Assembly: GCA_964552675.1 (NCBI GenBank)
Contig: CAZKHJ010000024.1
Coordinates: forward strand, 1 to 39,288
Direction: 5' to 3'
Length of the DNA: 39,288 nucleotides
Origin: Sulfurimicrobium sp964552675
GTDB lineage: Bacteria; Pseudomonadota; Gammaproteobacteria; Burkholderiales; Sulfuricellaceae
Position numbers and translations under genes: made by a program
Shown here: positions 18,602 through 27,523 of the stretch, one piece after another
Numbering within the stretch: position 1 is the first letter of the stretch
Layout: each line of letters opens with the position of its first letter
Notes under the pieces: generated by a model
The model's input: the letters and a program-made list of their open reading frames with translations, nothing else
What the model was told of the DNA's origin: nothing
Database searches by the model: none

Positions 18602-20083
18602 ATGACATTCGAACTGGAAACAGCCGCCCATCCGGAAAATCTCAAACGTGTCGTGATCGAACCGGTCACCCGCGTCGAGGGCCATGGCAAGGTCACGCTG
18701 CTGCTGGACGGGAATAATCGTGTCCATCAGGCCCGCTTTCACATCGTTGAATTCCGCGGTTTCGAGAAGTTCATCCAGGGCCGCCCTTACTGGGAAGTGC
18801 CGGTGCTGGTGCAGCGCCTCTGCGGCATCTGCCCGGTGAGCCACAATCTGGCCGCTTCCAAGGCGCTGGACATGATCGTCGGTGCCACCCTTACGCCCAC
18901 GGCAGAAAAACTGCGCCGCCTGATGCACCTGGGCCAGATCCTGCAATCCCACGCCCTGCATTTCTTTTACCTGGCTTCGCCCGATCTGCTGTTCGGTTTT
19001 GATTCGGAGGCGGGCAGGCGCAATGTGGTCGGCGTGGCGGCAGCCTATCCCGAGATCGCGCGGCAGGGTGTCGCGTTGCGCAAGTATGGCCAGGAGGTTA
19101 TCCGCCTCGCTTCCGGCAAGCGGGTGCATGGCACCGGTGCGGTTCCCGGCGGGATGAACAAGAACCTGTCGCGCCAGGAACGCGACACGCTGCTGGCGGA
19201 CATTGACCAGATCATTGCCTGGAGCCAGGGCGCTGTCGCTCTGATCCGCAAAATTCATGGCGCCCGGCCGGATTACTACAACGGTTTCGGTTTTTACCGC
19301 TCCAGCTTCATGGGGCTGGTGCGCGCCGATGGCGCTCTGGATCTCTATCATGGCGGCCTGCGGGCGCGCGACGAACACGGTCAGAGCATTTTCGATCATG
19401 TCGATTACAGCCACTACTGGGACTATATCCACGAGGAAGTGAAGCCCTGGTCCTACATGAAATTTCCCTTCATCCGCTCGCGTGGCCGGGAGGAGGGCTG
19501 GTACCGGGTCGGCCCGCTGGCGCGGGTCAACAATTGCGATTTCATTCCCACGCCGCTGGCCGAAGCCGAACGGCAAGCCTTCAAGGCCGAAGGCGACGGC
19601 ACCGTGACCCAGGCCACGCTGTCCTACCACTGGGCGCGCATGATCGAAATGCTGCATGCCGCCGAGGCGATTCGCGAGCTGCTGCTCGACGATGATCTCT
19701 CCGGCGACGATCTGGTCCGGACCGGCACGCGCGCCCTGCGCGGCGTGGGGGTGATCGAGGCGCCGCGCGGCACCCTGATCCATCACTACCGCATCAACGA
19801 GGACGAGCAGATCGTGCGCGCCAACCTGATTGTTTCCACCACCCACAACAACCACGCCATGAACGAGGCGGTACGGCAGGTGGCATTGCAGTATCTGGAC
19901 GGCCAGGAGCTGACCGAGGGCCTGCTCAACCACATCGAGGTGGCGATCCGCGCCTTCGACCCCTGCTTGTCCTGCGCCACCCATGCGGTGGGCAAGATGC
20001 CGCTGGAAGTGGAACTGCTGGATGCCGGTGGGACGGTGGTCAGCCAGTTGACCAGAAATTCTACTGGCCAGTGCGAAATTTGA
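18602..20083 (+). CDS. hoxH: NAD-reducing [NiFe]-hydrogenase large subunit HoxH
   Basis: HoxH (493 residues) holds the NiFe active site and splits or forms H2. The N-terminal motif is RLCGICPVSH (C74, C77, H81) and the C-terminal motif is DPCLSCATH (D453 to H461); together they provide the four nickel-binding cysteines. EPVTRVEGHG near the start is the usual large-subunit motif. Thirty-two residues follow H461, forming the C-terminal extension that the maturation protease removes after nickel insertion, so the precursor is complete. The group 3d assignment rests on the association with hoxFUY. The start codon follows a purine-rich GGAAA site. The stop overlaps hoxW by about 13 bases. The separation from hoxY by three signalling genes is unusual. 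Confidence 0.96.
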   Translation: MTFELETAAHPENLKRVVIEPVTRVEGHGKVTLLLDGNNRVHQARFHIVEFRGFEKFIQGRPYWEVPVLVQRLCGICPVSHNLAASKALDMIVGATLTPTAEKLRRLMHLGQILQSHALHFFYLASPDLLFGFDSEAGRRNVVGVAAAYPEIARQGVALRKYGQEVIRLASGKRVHGTGAVPGGMNKNLSRQERDTLLADIDQIIAWSQGAVALIRKIHGARPDYYNGFGFYRSSFMGLVRADGALDLYHGGLRARDEHGQSIFDHVDYSHYWDYIHEEVKPWSYMKFPFIRSRGREEGWYRVGPLARVNNCDFIPTPLAEAERQAFKAEGDGTVTQATLSYHWARMIEMLHAAEAIRELLLDDDLSGDDLVRTGTRALRGVGVIEAPRGTLIHHYRINEDEQIVRANLIVSTTHNNHAMNEAVRQVALQYLDGQELTEGLLNHIEVAIRAFDPCLSCATHAVGKMPLEVELLDAGGTVVSQLTRNSTGQCEI

Positions 20084-20580
20084 TCGCGCCGCTGCTGATT
20101 TTCGCCTATGGCAATCCGAGCCGGGGTGATGATGCACTCGGGCCGTTGCTGCTGGAGCGGCTGGCAGCACTGAACCTTCCCGGTGTCGAACTGCTCACCG
20201 ATTTCCAGCTCCAGGTCGAGCATGCGCTCGATTTGCAGGGCCGCGAACGGGTACTGTTCATCGACGCCAGCGTTTCCTGCCCGCCTCCCTATCTTTTTAC
20301 CCGCCTGCAGCCACAGCAGGATGCCAGCTACACCTCCCATGCCATGAGTCCGGCCGCGCTGCTGCAGGCCTGTCTGGATCTGCACGGCAGCGCGCCGCCA
20401 GCTTGGCTGCTGGCTGTGCGCGGCGATAATTTTGAATTGGGGGAAGAGTTGAGTGCAGGGGCAAGGCGGAATCTGGAGCAGGCTTTTCTCCTGCTGCGCG
20501 GACTTTGTTCCGCCAGCGGAAACAATGCGGATAAAAACGACATCTTTCTGTGGCCTGAGGGCTTGACAAGCTCCGTATAA
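20071..20580 (+). CDS. hoxW: Hydrogenase maturation endopeptidase HoxW
   Basis: This is a 169-residue member of the HybD/HupD/HoxW peptidase family, which cleaves the C-terminal extension of the large subunit once nickel is inserted. The N-terminal strand and loop IFAYGNPSRGDDALGP match the family motif, whose acidic residues bind nickel in the precursor. VLFIDAS and the SHAMSPAALL segment agree with the central fold. The start is a GTG overlapping the last four codons of hoxH, so its translation is coupled to its substrate. The last about 20 residues (after SASGNNADKND) look like an unconserved tail. Linkage to hoxH makes HoxH the evident substrate. No hypABCDEF accessory genes are present here and must be elsewhere. 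Confidence 0.9.
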   Translation: MRNLIAPLLIFAYGNPSRGDDALGPLLLERLAALNLPGVELLTDFQLQVEHALDLQGRERVLFIDASVSCPPPYLFTRLQPQQDASYTSHAMSPAALLQACLDLHGSAPPAWLLAVRGDNFELGEELSAGARRNLEQAFLLLRGLCSASGNNADKNDIFLWPEGLTSSV

Positions 20581-20608
20581 TAGCGGGTTTCAAAACCATT
20601 TCCGTGCC

Positions 20609-21385
20609 ATGTCCATCCTTGCCTGGATCATCGTTTCAAGCCTGCTTGGTGGCGCCTTGAGCGTTGCCACCGCCGCGCTGTTTGCCTTTTCCGCGCGGGC
20701 TTCCATGGTGCCGCTGCTGGTCAGTTATGCCATTGGCGCCTTGCTGGGCGCGGTGTTTCTGGAAATCCTGCCGCATGCCTTCGAGCTGAACCATGATGTG
20801 CATACCATGGCGGGCACGGTGCTGTTCGGTATCCTGCTGTTCTTTACCCTGGAAAAGCTGGTGCTGTGGCGGCACTGCCACCACACCGACGAGTGCGAGG
20901 TTCATGGCGTTCACGAGGGGCATACCGATCATGGCCGCAGCGGCCTGATGATCATGGTGGGCGATACCTTCCACAATTTTGTCGATGGCATCCTGATTGC
21001 CGCCGCCTTCATGGTGGACGTGCAGGTCGGGGTGGTGACTTCGCTAGCCATCATCGCGCACGAGATTCCGCAGGAAGTCGGCGACTTTCTCATCCTGCTG
21101 CATTCCGGCTATTCCCGGCAGCAGGCCTTTGCCTTCAACCTGCTGTCGAGCCTGGCTACCCTGGTGGGCGGCGTGCTGGCCTATTTCGCCCTGCAATCGC
21201 TGCAGGGGGCGGTGCCTTACCTGTTGGGGATCGCGGCGGCCAGCATGATCTACGTGGCCGTGGCGGACCTGATACCGGGGCTGCACAAACGCCCGGAAAT
21301 CCGTGCCACGATACAGCAGGTGAGCTTAATCGGCCTCGGCATCACTTCTATCTGGCTTGCCGGCGTGCTGCTTGGCAGCCATTGA
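20609..21385 (+). CDS. ZIP-family divalent metal transporter
   Basis: This is a 258-residue inner-membrane protein with about eight helices. It has the ZIP metal-site motifs HNFVDG in helix 4 (H122) and HEIPQEVGDF in helix 5 (H151). A histidine-rich cytoplasmic loop (HCHHTDECEVHGVHEGHTDHGRS, split by D, E and V residues) lies between helices 3 and 4 and probably collects metal. Zinc, iron, manganese or nickel import is possible; the sequence alone does not say which. It follows hoxW by only 28 bases in the same direction. Nickel or iron supply for hydrogenase is therefore an attractive but unproven role. Its 3' end overlaps the convergent small membrane protein gene by 60 bases. Confidence 0.88.
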   Translation: MSILAWIIVSSLLGGALSVATAALFAFSARASMVPLLVSYAIGALLGAVFLEILPHAFELNHDVHTMAGTVLFGILLFFTLEKLVLWRHCHHTDECEVHGVHEGHTDHGRSGLMIMVGDTFHNFVDGILIAAAFMVDVQVGVVTSLAIIAHEIPQEVGDFLILLHSGYSRQQAFAFNLLSSLATLVGGVLAYFALQSLQGAVPYLLGIAAASMIYVAVADLIPGLHKRPEIRATIQQVSLIGLGITSIWLAGVLLGSH

Positions 21386-21538
21386 GCGCTTGCGCGCCGG
21401 GGTGCCGGCCAGCCACAGAAACAGCGCCAGCGGTGCAAGGCCGTACCACAGGAAGGTCATCAGGCCGGCGATGATGCTGGTTTCGGTGAGTGCCATCATC
21501 AGCACCACATACAGCCAGGCAATGGCGACGATATACAT
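21326..21538 (-). CDS. Small two-helix membrane protein coupled to glnE
   Basis: This 70-residue protein starts directly after the glnE stop (TGA then ATG, no gap), so it is translationally coupled. The first about 46 residues (MYIVAIAWLYVVLMMALTE, then IIAGLMTFLWYGLAPLALFLWLAG) form two membrane helices, followed by a basic, hydrophilic tail (TPARKRSMAAKQHAGKPDRS). The residue pattern is that of a genuine short membrane protein rather than a shadow frame. I recall similar uncharacterised proteins near betaproteobacterial housekeeping genes but cannot name a family. The last 60 bases overlap the end of the ZIP gene on the opposite strand. Its function is unknown. Confidence 0.68.
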   Translation of the reverse strand: MYIVAIAWLYVVLMMALTETSIIAGLMTFLWYGLAPLALFLWLAGTPARKRSMAAKQHAGKPDRSDAEAD

Positions 21539-24235
21539 TCAGGCTGCGCCAAAAACCGTTTCCCACAAGCGCTGAACCGCCGCCACGTGAGGCGCGGCCT
21601 GCTCTGGCGGGATGCGCGCATACTGCTCCCCTTGCAGCCGCAGGGCGTGCTGCTGCTGGCGGAAGTGGCGGTAGGCGGCGCGTGACGCTTCCGCCAGTTC
21701 AGGGGTGATCAGCCCCAGTTCGGCGGCGAGACGGAGCAGCGCCAGATTGCCGCTGTTGCGCGTGAATTCGGGGTGGACATGGGCATGAGCCAGCACCAGG
21801 TATTGCACGGTGAATTCCACGTCGATGATGCCGCCCCGGTCATGCTTGAGGTCGAACTGGCCGCTGGTGTTGGGGTGGGCGTCGAGCATTTTCTGCCGCA
21901 TTTCCAGCACTTCCTGTTTCAACGCCCCGTTATCGCGCGGTCTGGCCAGCACTTCATGGCGGATACGTTCGAAACTTGCGCCGATTTCCTGGTCCCCGGC
22001 GCAATAGCGCGCCCGCGTCAGTGCCTGATGCTCCCACACCCAGGCCTGGGTGTGCTGGTACTGGCTGAAGGCCTCGACCGAGCTGACCAGCAGGCCGCTG
22101 GCGCCGTTTGGCCTGAGGCGCAGATCGGTGTCGTAGAGCATGCCGGCAGGCGTCAGGCTGGTGAGCCAGGTATTGATGCGCTTGCCCAGCGTGGCATAGA
22201 TTTCCGGCGCCTCCTGGGCTTCGTCTTCATAGAGGTAGATGATGTCGAGATCGGAGGCATAGCCCAGCTCCTTGCCGCCCAGCTTGCCGTAGCCGATGAT
22301 GGCAAAGCGCGGCTGCTCGCGGTGCTTGACGCGCAGGCCCTGCCAGCACAGGCGCAGGGTTTCGCCCAGGATCAGGTCTGCCAGGTCGCTCAGGTGATCG
22401 CTCAGTTTTTCCAGCGGCAGCAATCCCGCCAGGTCCTGCGATACCAGCCGGAATACCTGGGCCTGCTTGAAGTGGCGCAGGATATCCATCTGCCGCTCGG
22501 TGTCCCCGCTGGCGGCATCCAGCAGTTCCCTCAGCTCGGCGCGGGAGCGGGTGCAGTCGGGCGGGGTATTCAGGCTGCGGGTGTCGAGCAGTTCATCGAG
22601 CAGGACCGGGTGCTGGGTGAGGTAATCGGACACCCACGGGCTGGTGCTGCACAGCCGCGCGACCTGGCTCAGGGTTTGCGGATATTCCAGCAGCAGGGCG
22701 AGGTAGGCGGCACGGCGGCTGATATTTTCCAGCAGCCTGAGAATGCGCTCCAGGGTTTCGTCCGGATTGGGGAAGCCGGAAGCGACCTGGATCAGCGGCG
22801 GCAGCAGGGCGTCGAAACGGGTGCGGCTGGTTTCCGGCAACTGCGCGTAGCGGATGCCCTGGCGCAGGCGGGCAAGGCGTTGCCAGGTCTCGCCGCCATG
22901 CCGGTAGCCCAGCTCGTCGAGGCACGACTGCGCCTCGCTGTCGCCCAGTCCGCCCAGCCACAGGGCGGTGAGCGGATGGCTTTGCTGCTGGCTTTGCGGC
23001 GCGGCGAACACCTGCTCGAAATGGCGGGTGACTTTCTGGCGATGCAGGTTGAGCGCGTCATGAAATGCCGTCCAGCCGGAAAAACCCATGGCTTCGGCGA
23101 TGAGTTGCTTGTCGGCATCGCTGGAAGGCAGGGTCTGGGTTTGCGCATCTTCCAGATATTGCAGGCGATGTTCCAGATTGCGCAGGAAGCAATAGGCCTC
23201 GCGCAGCTCCGCAACCGCATTGGGCTGCATCAGTTCGCGCCGGGTGATGATATCCATCGCTTCCAGCGTGGAGCGGGTCTGCAGCACCGGTTCCTTGCCG
23301 CCACGGATGAGCTGGAAAACCTGGGTGATGAACTCGATCTCGCGGATGCCGCCGGGCCCGAGCTTGATGTTGTCGTCGAGTTCGCGGCGCTGCACTTCGC
23401 GGCGGATCTGCGCGTGCAGTTCGCGCATGGACGAAAAGGCGCCAAAATCCAGGTACTTGCGGAACACGAAGGGGCGCAGCATGGCGGCCAGTTCCTGATA
23501 GCGGCTGCCGCAGATGGGCTTGCCCTTGATCCAGGCGTAGCGCTCCCATTCCCGCCCCTGGGTGAGGTAGTAGTTTTCCAGCATGGCGAAGCTGCCCGCC
23601 AGCGGCCCGGCATCGCCATAAGGGCGCAAACGCATGTCGACGCGGAAGACAAAGCCATCGGCGGTGTTTTCGTGGATCGCACTGATCAGCTTCTTGCCCA
23701 GCAAAACAAAATATTCGTGGTTGCTGATGTGGCGCGGGCCGGTGGTTTCGCCTTCCTCGGGGTAGGCGAAGATCAGGTCGATGTCGGAGGAAACATTCAG
23801 TTCGCCGCCGCCCAGCTTGCCCATGCCGACCACGATCAGATCCTGGGGGGTCTTGCTGTCTTCGCCCATGGGCTGGCCGTATTGGGCCGAGAGCCAGCCG
23901 GACAGGCATTCCAGTGCGAAGATGACAGTGACCTCGGCCAGTTGCGAGGCATTGTTCATCACTTCCCGCAGATCGGCCAGGCCGGCCAGATCGCGCACGA
24001 TCAGGCGCAGCATGACGCGCTTGCGCAACTGGCGCAGCGCAGTTTTCAGGCTGGCTTCGTCGCGGATGTCGGCTGATGCCAGGGCAGCGCGCATGGCTTC
24101 GCCATTCCACGGGGCATGGAGCGACGCCTGCAATTCTTCCCGCAGCTGGGGATTGCTCTGGGCCAGGCGCTGGGCGTAGCGGCTGTAGCGCAGCGCGGAT
24201 TCGATCAGTTCCTGGTCGGATGGGGGTGGATTCAT
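21539..24235 (-). CDS. glnE: Bifunctional glutamine synthetase adenylyltransferase/deadenylase
   Basis: GlnE (898 residues) adds AMP to and removes it from glutamine synthetase in response to PII proteins and glutamine, setting nitrogen assimilation. It has the family's duplicated nucleotidyltransferase layout. The N-terminal (deadenylase) half has VGMGKLGGGELNVSSDIDLIF at about residues 135-155. The C-terminal (adenylylase) half has GYGKLGGKELGYASDLDIIYLY at about 640-665. RVDMRLRPYG and TDLRLRPNG complete the metal sites, and IKLGPGGIREIEF and LKHDRGGIIDVEF follow each half. It is slightly shorter than the E. coli enzyme, mostly at the N-terminus. It is transcribed divergently from acs across a 119-base region and carries the small membrane protein gene at its 3' end. 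Confidence 0.96.
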   Translation of the reverse strand: MNPPPSDQELIESALRYSRYAQRLAQSNPQLREELQASLHAPWNGEAMRAALASADIRDEASLKTALRQLRKRVMLRLIVRDLAGLADLREVMNNASQLAEVTVIFALECLSGWLSAQYGQPMGEDSKTPQDLIVVGMGKLGGGELNVSSDIDLIFAYPEEGETTGPRHISNHEYFVLLGKKLISAIHENTADGFVFRVDMRLRPYGDAGPLAGSFAMLENYYLTQGREWERYAWIKGKPICGSRYQELAAMLRPFVFRKYLDFGAFSSMRELHAQIRREVQRRELDDNIKLGPGGIREIEFITQVFQLIRGGKEPVLQTRSTLEAMDIITRRELMQPNAVAELREAYCFLRNLEHRLQYLEDAQTQTLPSSDADKQLIAEAMGFSGWTAFHDALNLHRQKVTRHFEQVFAAPQSQQQSHPLTALWLGGLGDSEAQSCLDELGYRHGGETWQRLARLRQGIRYAQLPETSRTRFDALLPPLIQVASGFPNPDETLERILRLLENISRRAAYLALLLEYPQTLSQVARLCSTSPWVSDYLTQHPVLLDELLDTRSLNTPPDCTRSRAELRELLDAASGDTERQMDILRHFKQAQVFRLVSQDLAGLLPLEKLSDHLSDLADLILGETLRLCWQGLRVKHREQPRFAIIGYGKLGGKELGYASDLDIIYLYEDEAQEAPEIYATLGKRINTWLTSLTPAGMLYDTDLRLRPNGASGLLVSSVEAFSQYQHTQAWVWEHQALTRARYCAGDQEIGASFERIRHEVLARPRDNGALKQEVLEMRQKMLDAHPNTSGQFDLKHDRGGIIDVEFTVQYLVLAHAHVHPEFTRNSGNLALLRLAAELGLITPELAEASRAAYRHFRQQQHALRLQGEQYARIPPEQAAPHVAAVQRLWETVFGAA

Positions 24236-24255
24236 GTGAGGAGCCCTGGCTTCAG

Positions 24256-24270
24256 GTCTTGTATAAGATA
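24256..24270. promoter_or_regulatory. Palindrome-like motif in the glnE/acs intergenic region
   Basis: TCTTGTATAAGAT (24257-24269) differs by one base from TCTTATATAAGAT at 6085-6097 in the nifJ/rhodanese intergenic region. It lies about 86 bases before the acs start and about 22 bases from the glnE start. Recurrence beside two acetyl-CoA metabolic genes suggests one regulator. The protein is unknown. Confidence 0.45.
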
Positions 24271-24354
24271 TTAGGGTCAGGATATGGAAAGCGGCGGCGG
24301 AAATCTATATGATTAGCCGTTATTGTATCCCCTAACACTGCGGAGTAGAGAGCC

Positions 24355-26322
<1,968 letters not shown>

Positions 26323-26333
26323 CAGGCAGCTTT

Positions 26334-26433
26334 NNNNNNNNNNNNNNNNNNNNNNNNNNNNNNNNNNNNNNNNNNNNNNNNNNNNNNNNNNNNNNNNNNN
26401 NNNNNNNNNNNNNNNNNNNNNNNNNNNNNNNNN
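26334..26433. other. Assembly gap in the acs tandem repeat
   Basis: Exactly 100 N join two repeat-bearing ends. The flanks belong to the same 144-base repeat unit, so the assembler probably failed on tandem copies. The number of units in the genome is unknown. Confidence 0.95.
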
Positions 26434-26640
26434 GAGCAGCTGAAAGCCGCAGTGAAGTAGCAGGCAGCTTTGCCGCGCTGATCCGGGCATGAGAATGCCG
26501 GATTTCGGCGCAGGCTAACCGGGTGCGTTCAGCACCCGGTTAAACGCAGTGGCCGGAACCAAAATCCGGCAATCCTGGAGCAGCTGAAAGCCGCAGTGAA
26601 GTAGCAGGCAGCTTTGCCGCGCTGATCCGGGCGCACGTTG

Positions 26641-26738
26641 CTCCCTCCCCTTCAAGGGGAGGGCTGGGGTGGGGATGGGGTGGATGGGGTGATAAAGCTT
26701 GTGTCCCCCTCCCAACCTCCCCCTTGAAGGGGGAGGAG
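26641..26738. repeat. Inverted pair of G/C-rich intergenic repeats with convergent-gene terminator role
   Basis: Two related hairpins face each other: CTCCCTCCCC-TTCAA-GGGGAGGG (about 26641-26663) and CCTCCCCCTTGAAGGGGGAGG (about 26716-26736). Reading the second on the minus strand gives the same element followed by TTGGGAGGGGG, just as the first is followed by CTGGGGTGGGG. They are therefore inverted copies of one mobile-looking repeat. The plus-strand tail has five G4 tracts between 26656 and 26689, a strong G-quadruplex candidate. The pair sits between convergent acs and the PP2C gene and probably ends both transcripts. Confidence 0.75.
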
Positions 26739-26750
26739 TGGATCAGTCGG

Positions 26751-27521
26751 CTATGAAACCCGTACTGCAAGCGCCGAGATATTGTCGTAACCGCCATTCT
26801 CGTTGGCTTTGTGCACCAGTTGCCGGGTCAGGAGGTTCAGGTCGTCCTGATGCGCTGTCAGGATGGCCGTGGTCTCGGCATGGGTGAGCATGTCGTAACA
26901 GCCGTCCGAGCAGAGCAGGAAAATATCCCCCGTCTGGCTGACGATTTCGCGCATGTCCACTTCCACTACCGGTTCCACTCCCAGCGCTCGCGTCAGCACG
27001 CCGCGATAATTGGAATAGGGCGCTTCCTCCGGCGTGATTTCGCCGCTCTCGATCTGCTGCTGGATCATGGTGTGGTCTATCGTGAGCTGGGTCAGAACCT
27101 GCTGGCGCCACAGGTAGATGCGCGAATCGCCGATATGGGCGAGGGTTACCCGGTCACCATGAAAATAGGCTGCCAGCAGGGTGGTGCCCATGCCCTCGTA
27201 TTCCGGCTGCTGTTGCGCGGCCTGATACACGGCCTGGTTGGAATGGCTGACTGCCGCGTATAGCTTCAGCACCGGCTCGCTCAGGTTCTTTGCCCATTCT
27301 GCCTCGCGCCAGTGGGGCGCAAGCGGCTGGCGGAAGGTTTCCATCGCCGTGCTGATGGCGAGATTGCTGGCAATCTCGCCGCCTTCATAGCCACCCATGC
27401 CGTCCGCCAGCAGGGCCAGGCCCAGCCCTTCATCCCAGGCGATGGCATCTTCGTTGCCCGGCCTGACCCGTCCGGCATCGCTGGCGCCGGCAAATTTACA
27501 GTGCGGTGTTGTCCCTGCCAC
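26751..27521 (-). CDS. PP2C-family serine/threonine phosphatase
   Basis: This 256-residue, metal-dependent (PPM/Stp1-like) protein phosphatase has the usual motifs: GRVRPGNEDA near the start, ADGMGGYEGGEIAS, GMGTTLLAAYF, LAHIGDSRIYLWR, FLLCSDGCYDML and the closing NGGYDNISALAV. The aspartates that bind the two metals are present. No membrane segment is seen, so it is cytosolic. The start is a GTG at 27521, preceded by AGGGG and placed three bases after the radA stop; the frame is open further upstream but there lies inside radA. No partner kinase is visible nearby. The gene ends the dnaB-alr-radA run and faces acs. Its substrate is unknown. Confidence 0.9.
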   Translation of the reverse strand: MAGTTPHCKFAGASDAGRVRPGNEDAIAWDEGLGLALLADGMGGYEGGEIASNLAISTAMETFRQPLAPHWREAEWAKNLSEPVLKLYAAVSHSNQAVYQAAQQQPEYEGMGTTLLAAYFHGDRVTLAHIGDSRIYLWRQQVLTQLTIDHTMIQQQIESGEITPEEAPYSNYRGVLTRALGVEPVVEVDMREIVSQTGDIFLLCSDGCYDMLTHAETTAILTAHQDDLNLLTRQLVHKANENGGYDNISALAVRVS

Positions 27522-27523
27522 GT

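Noticed and set aside
20563..20581. Perfect TTGACA and TATAAT hexamers at the end of hoxW
   Set aside because: They are only seven bases apart, so they cannot form one sigma-70 promoter. Each alone lacks a partner at the right distance. They might be the remains of a promoter after a deletion.
21773..24076. A 767-codon open frame on the plus strand opposite glnE
   Set aside because: It is antisense to a complete, motif-rich glnE in GC-rich DNA, where long shadow frames are common. Its residues are low-complexity Gly/Ala/Gln/His with no family motif.
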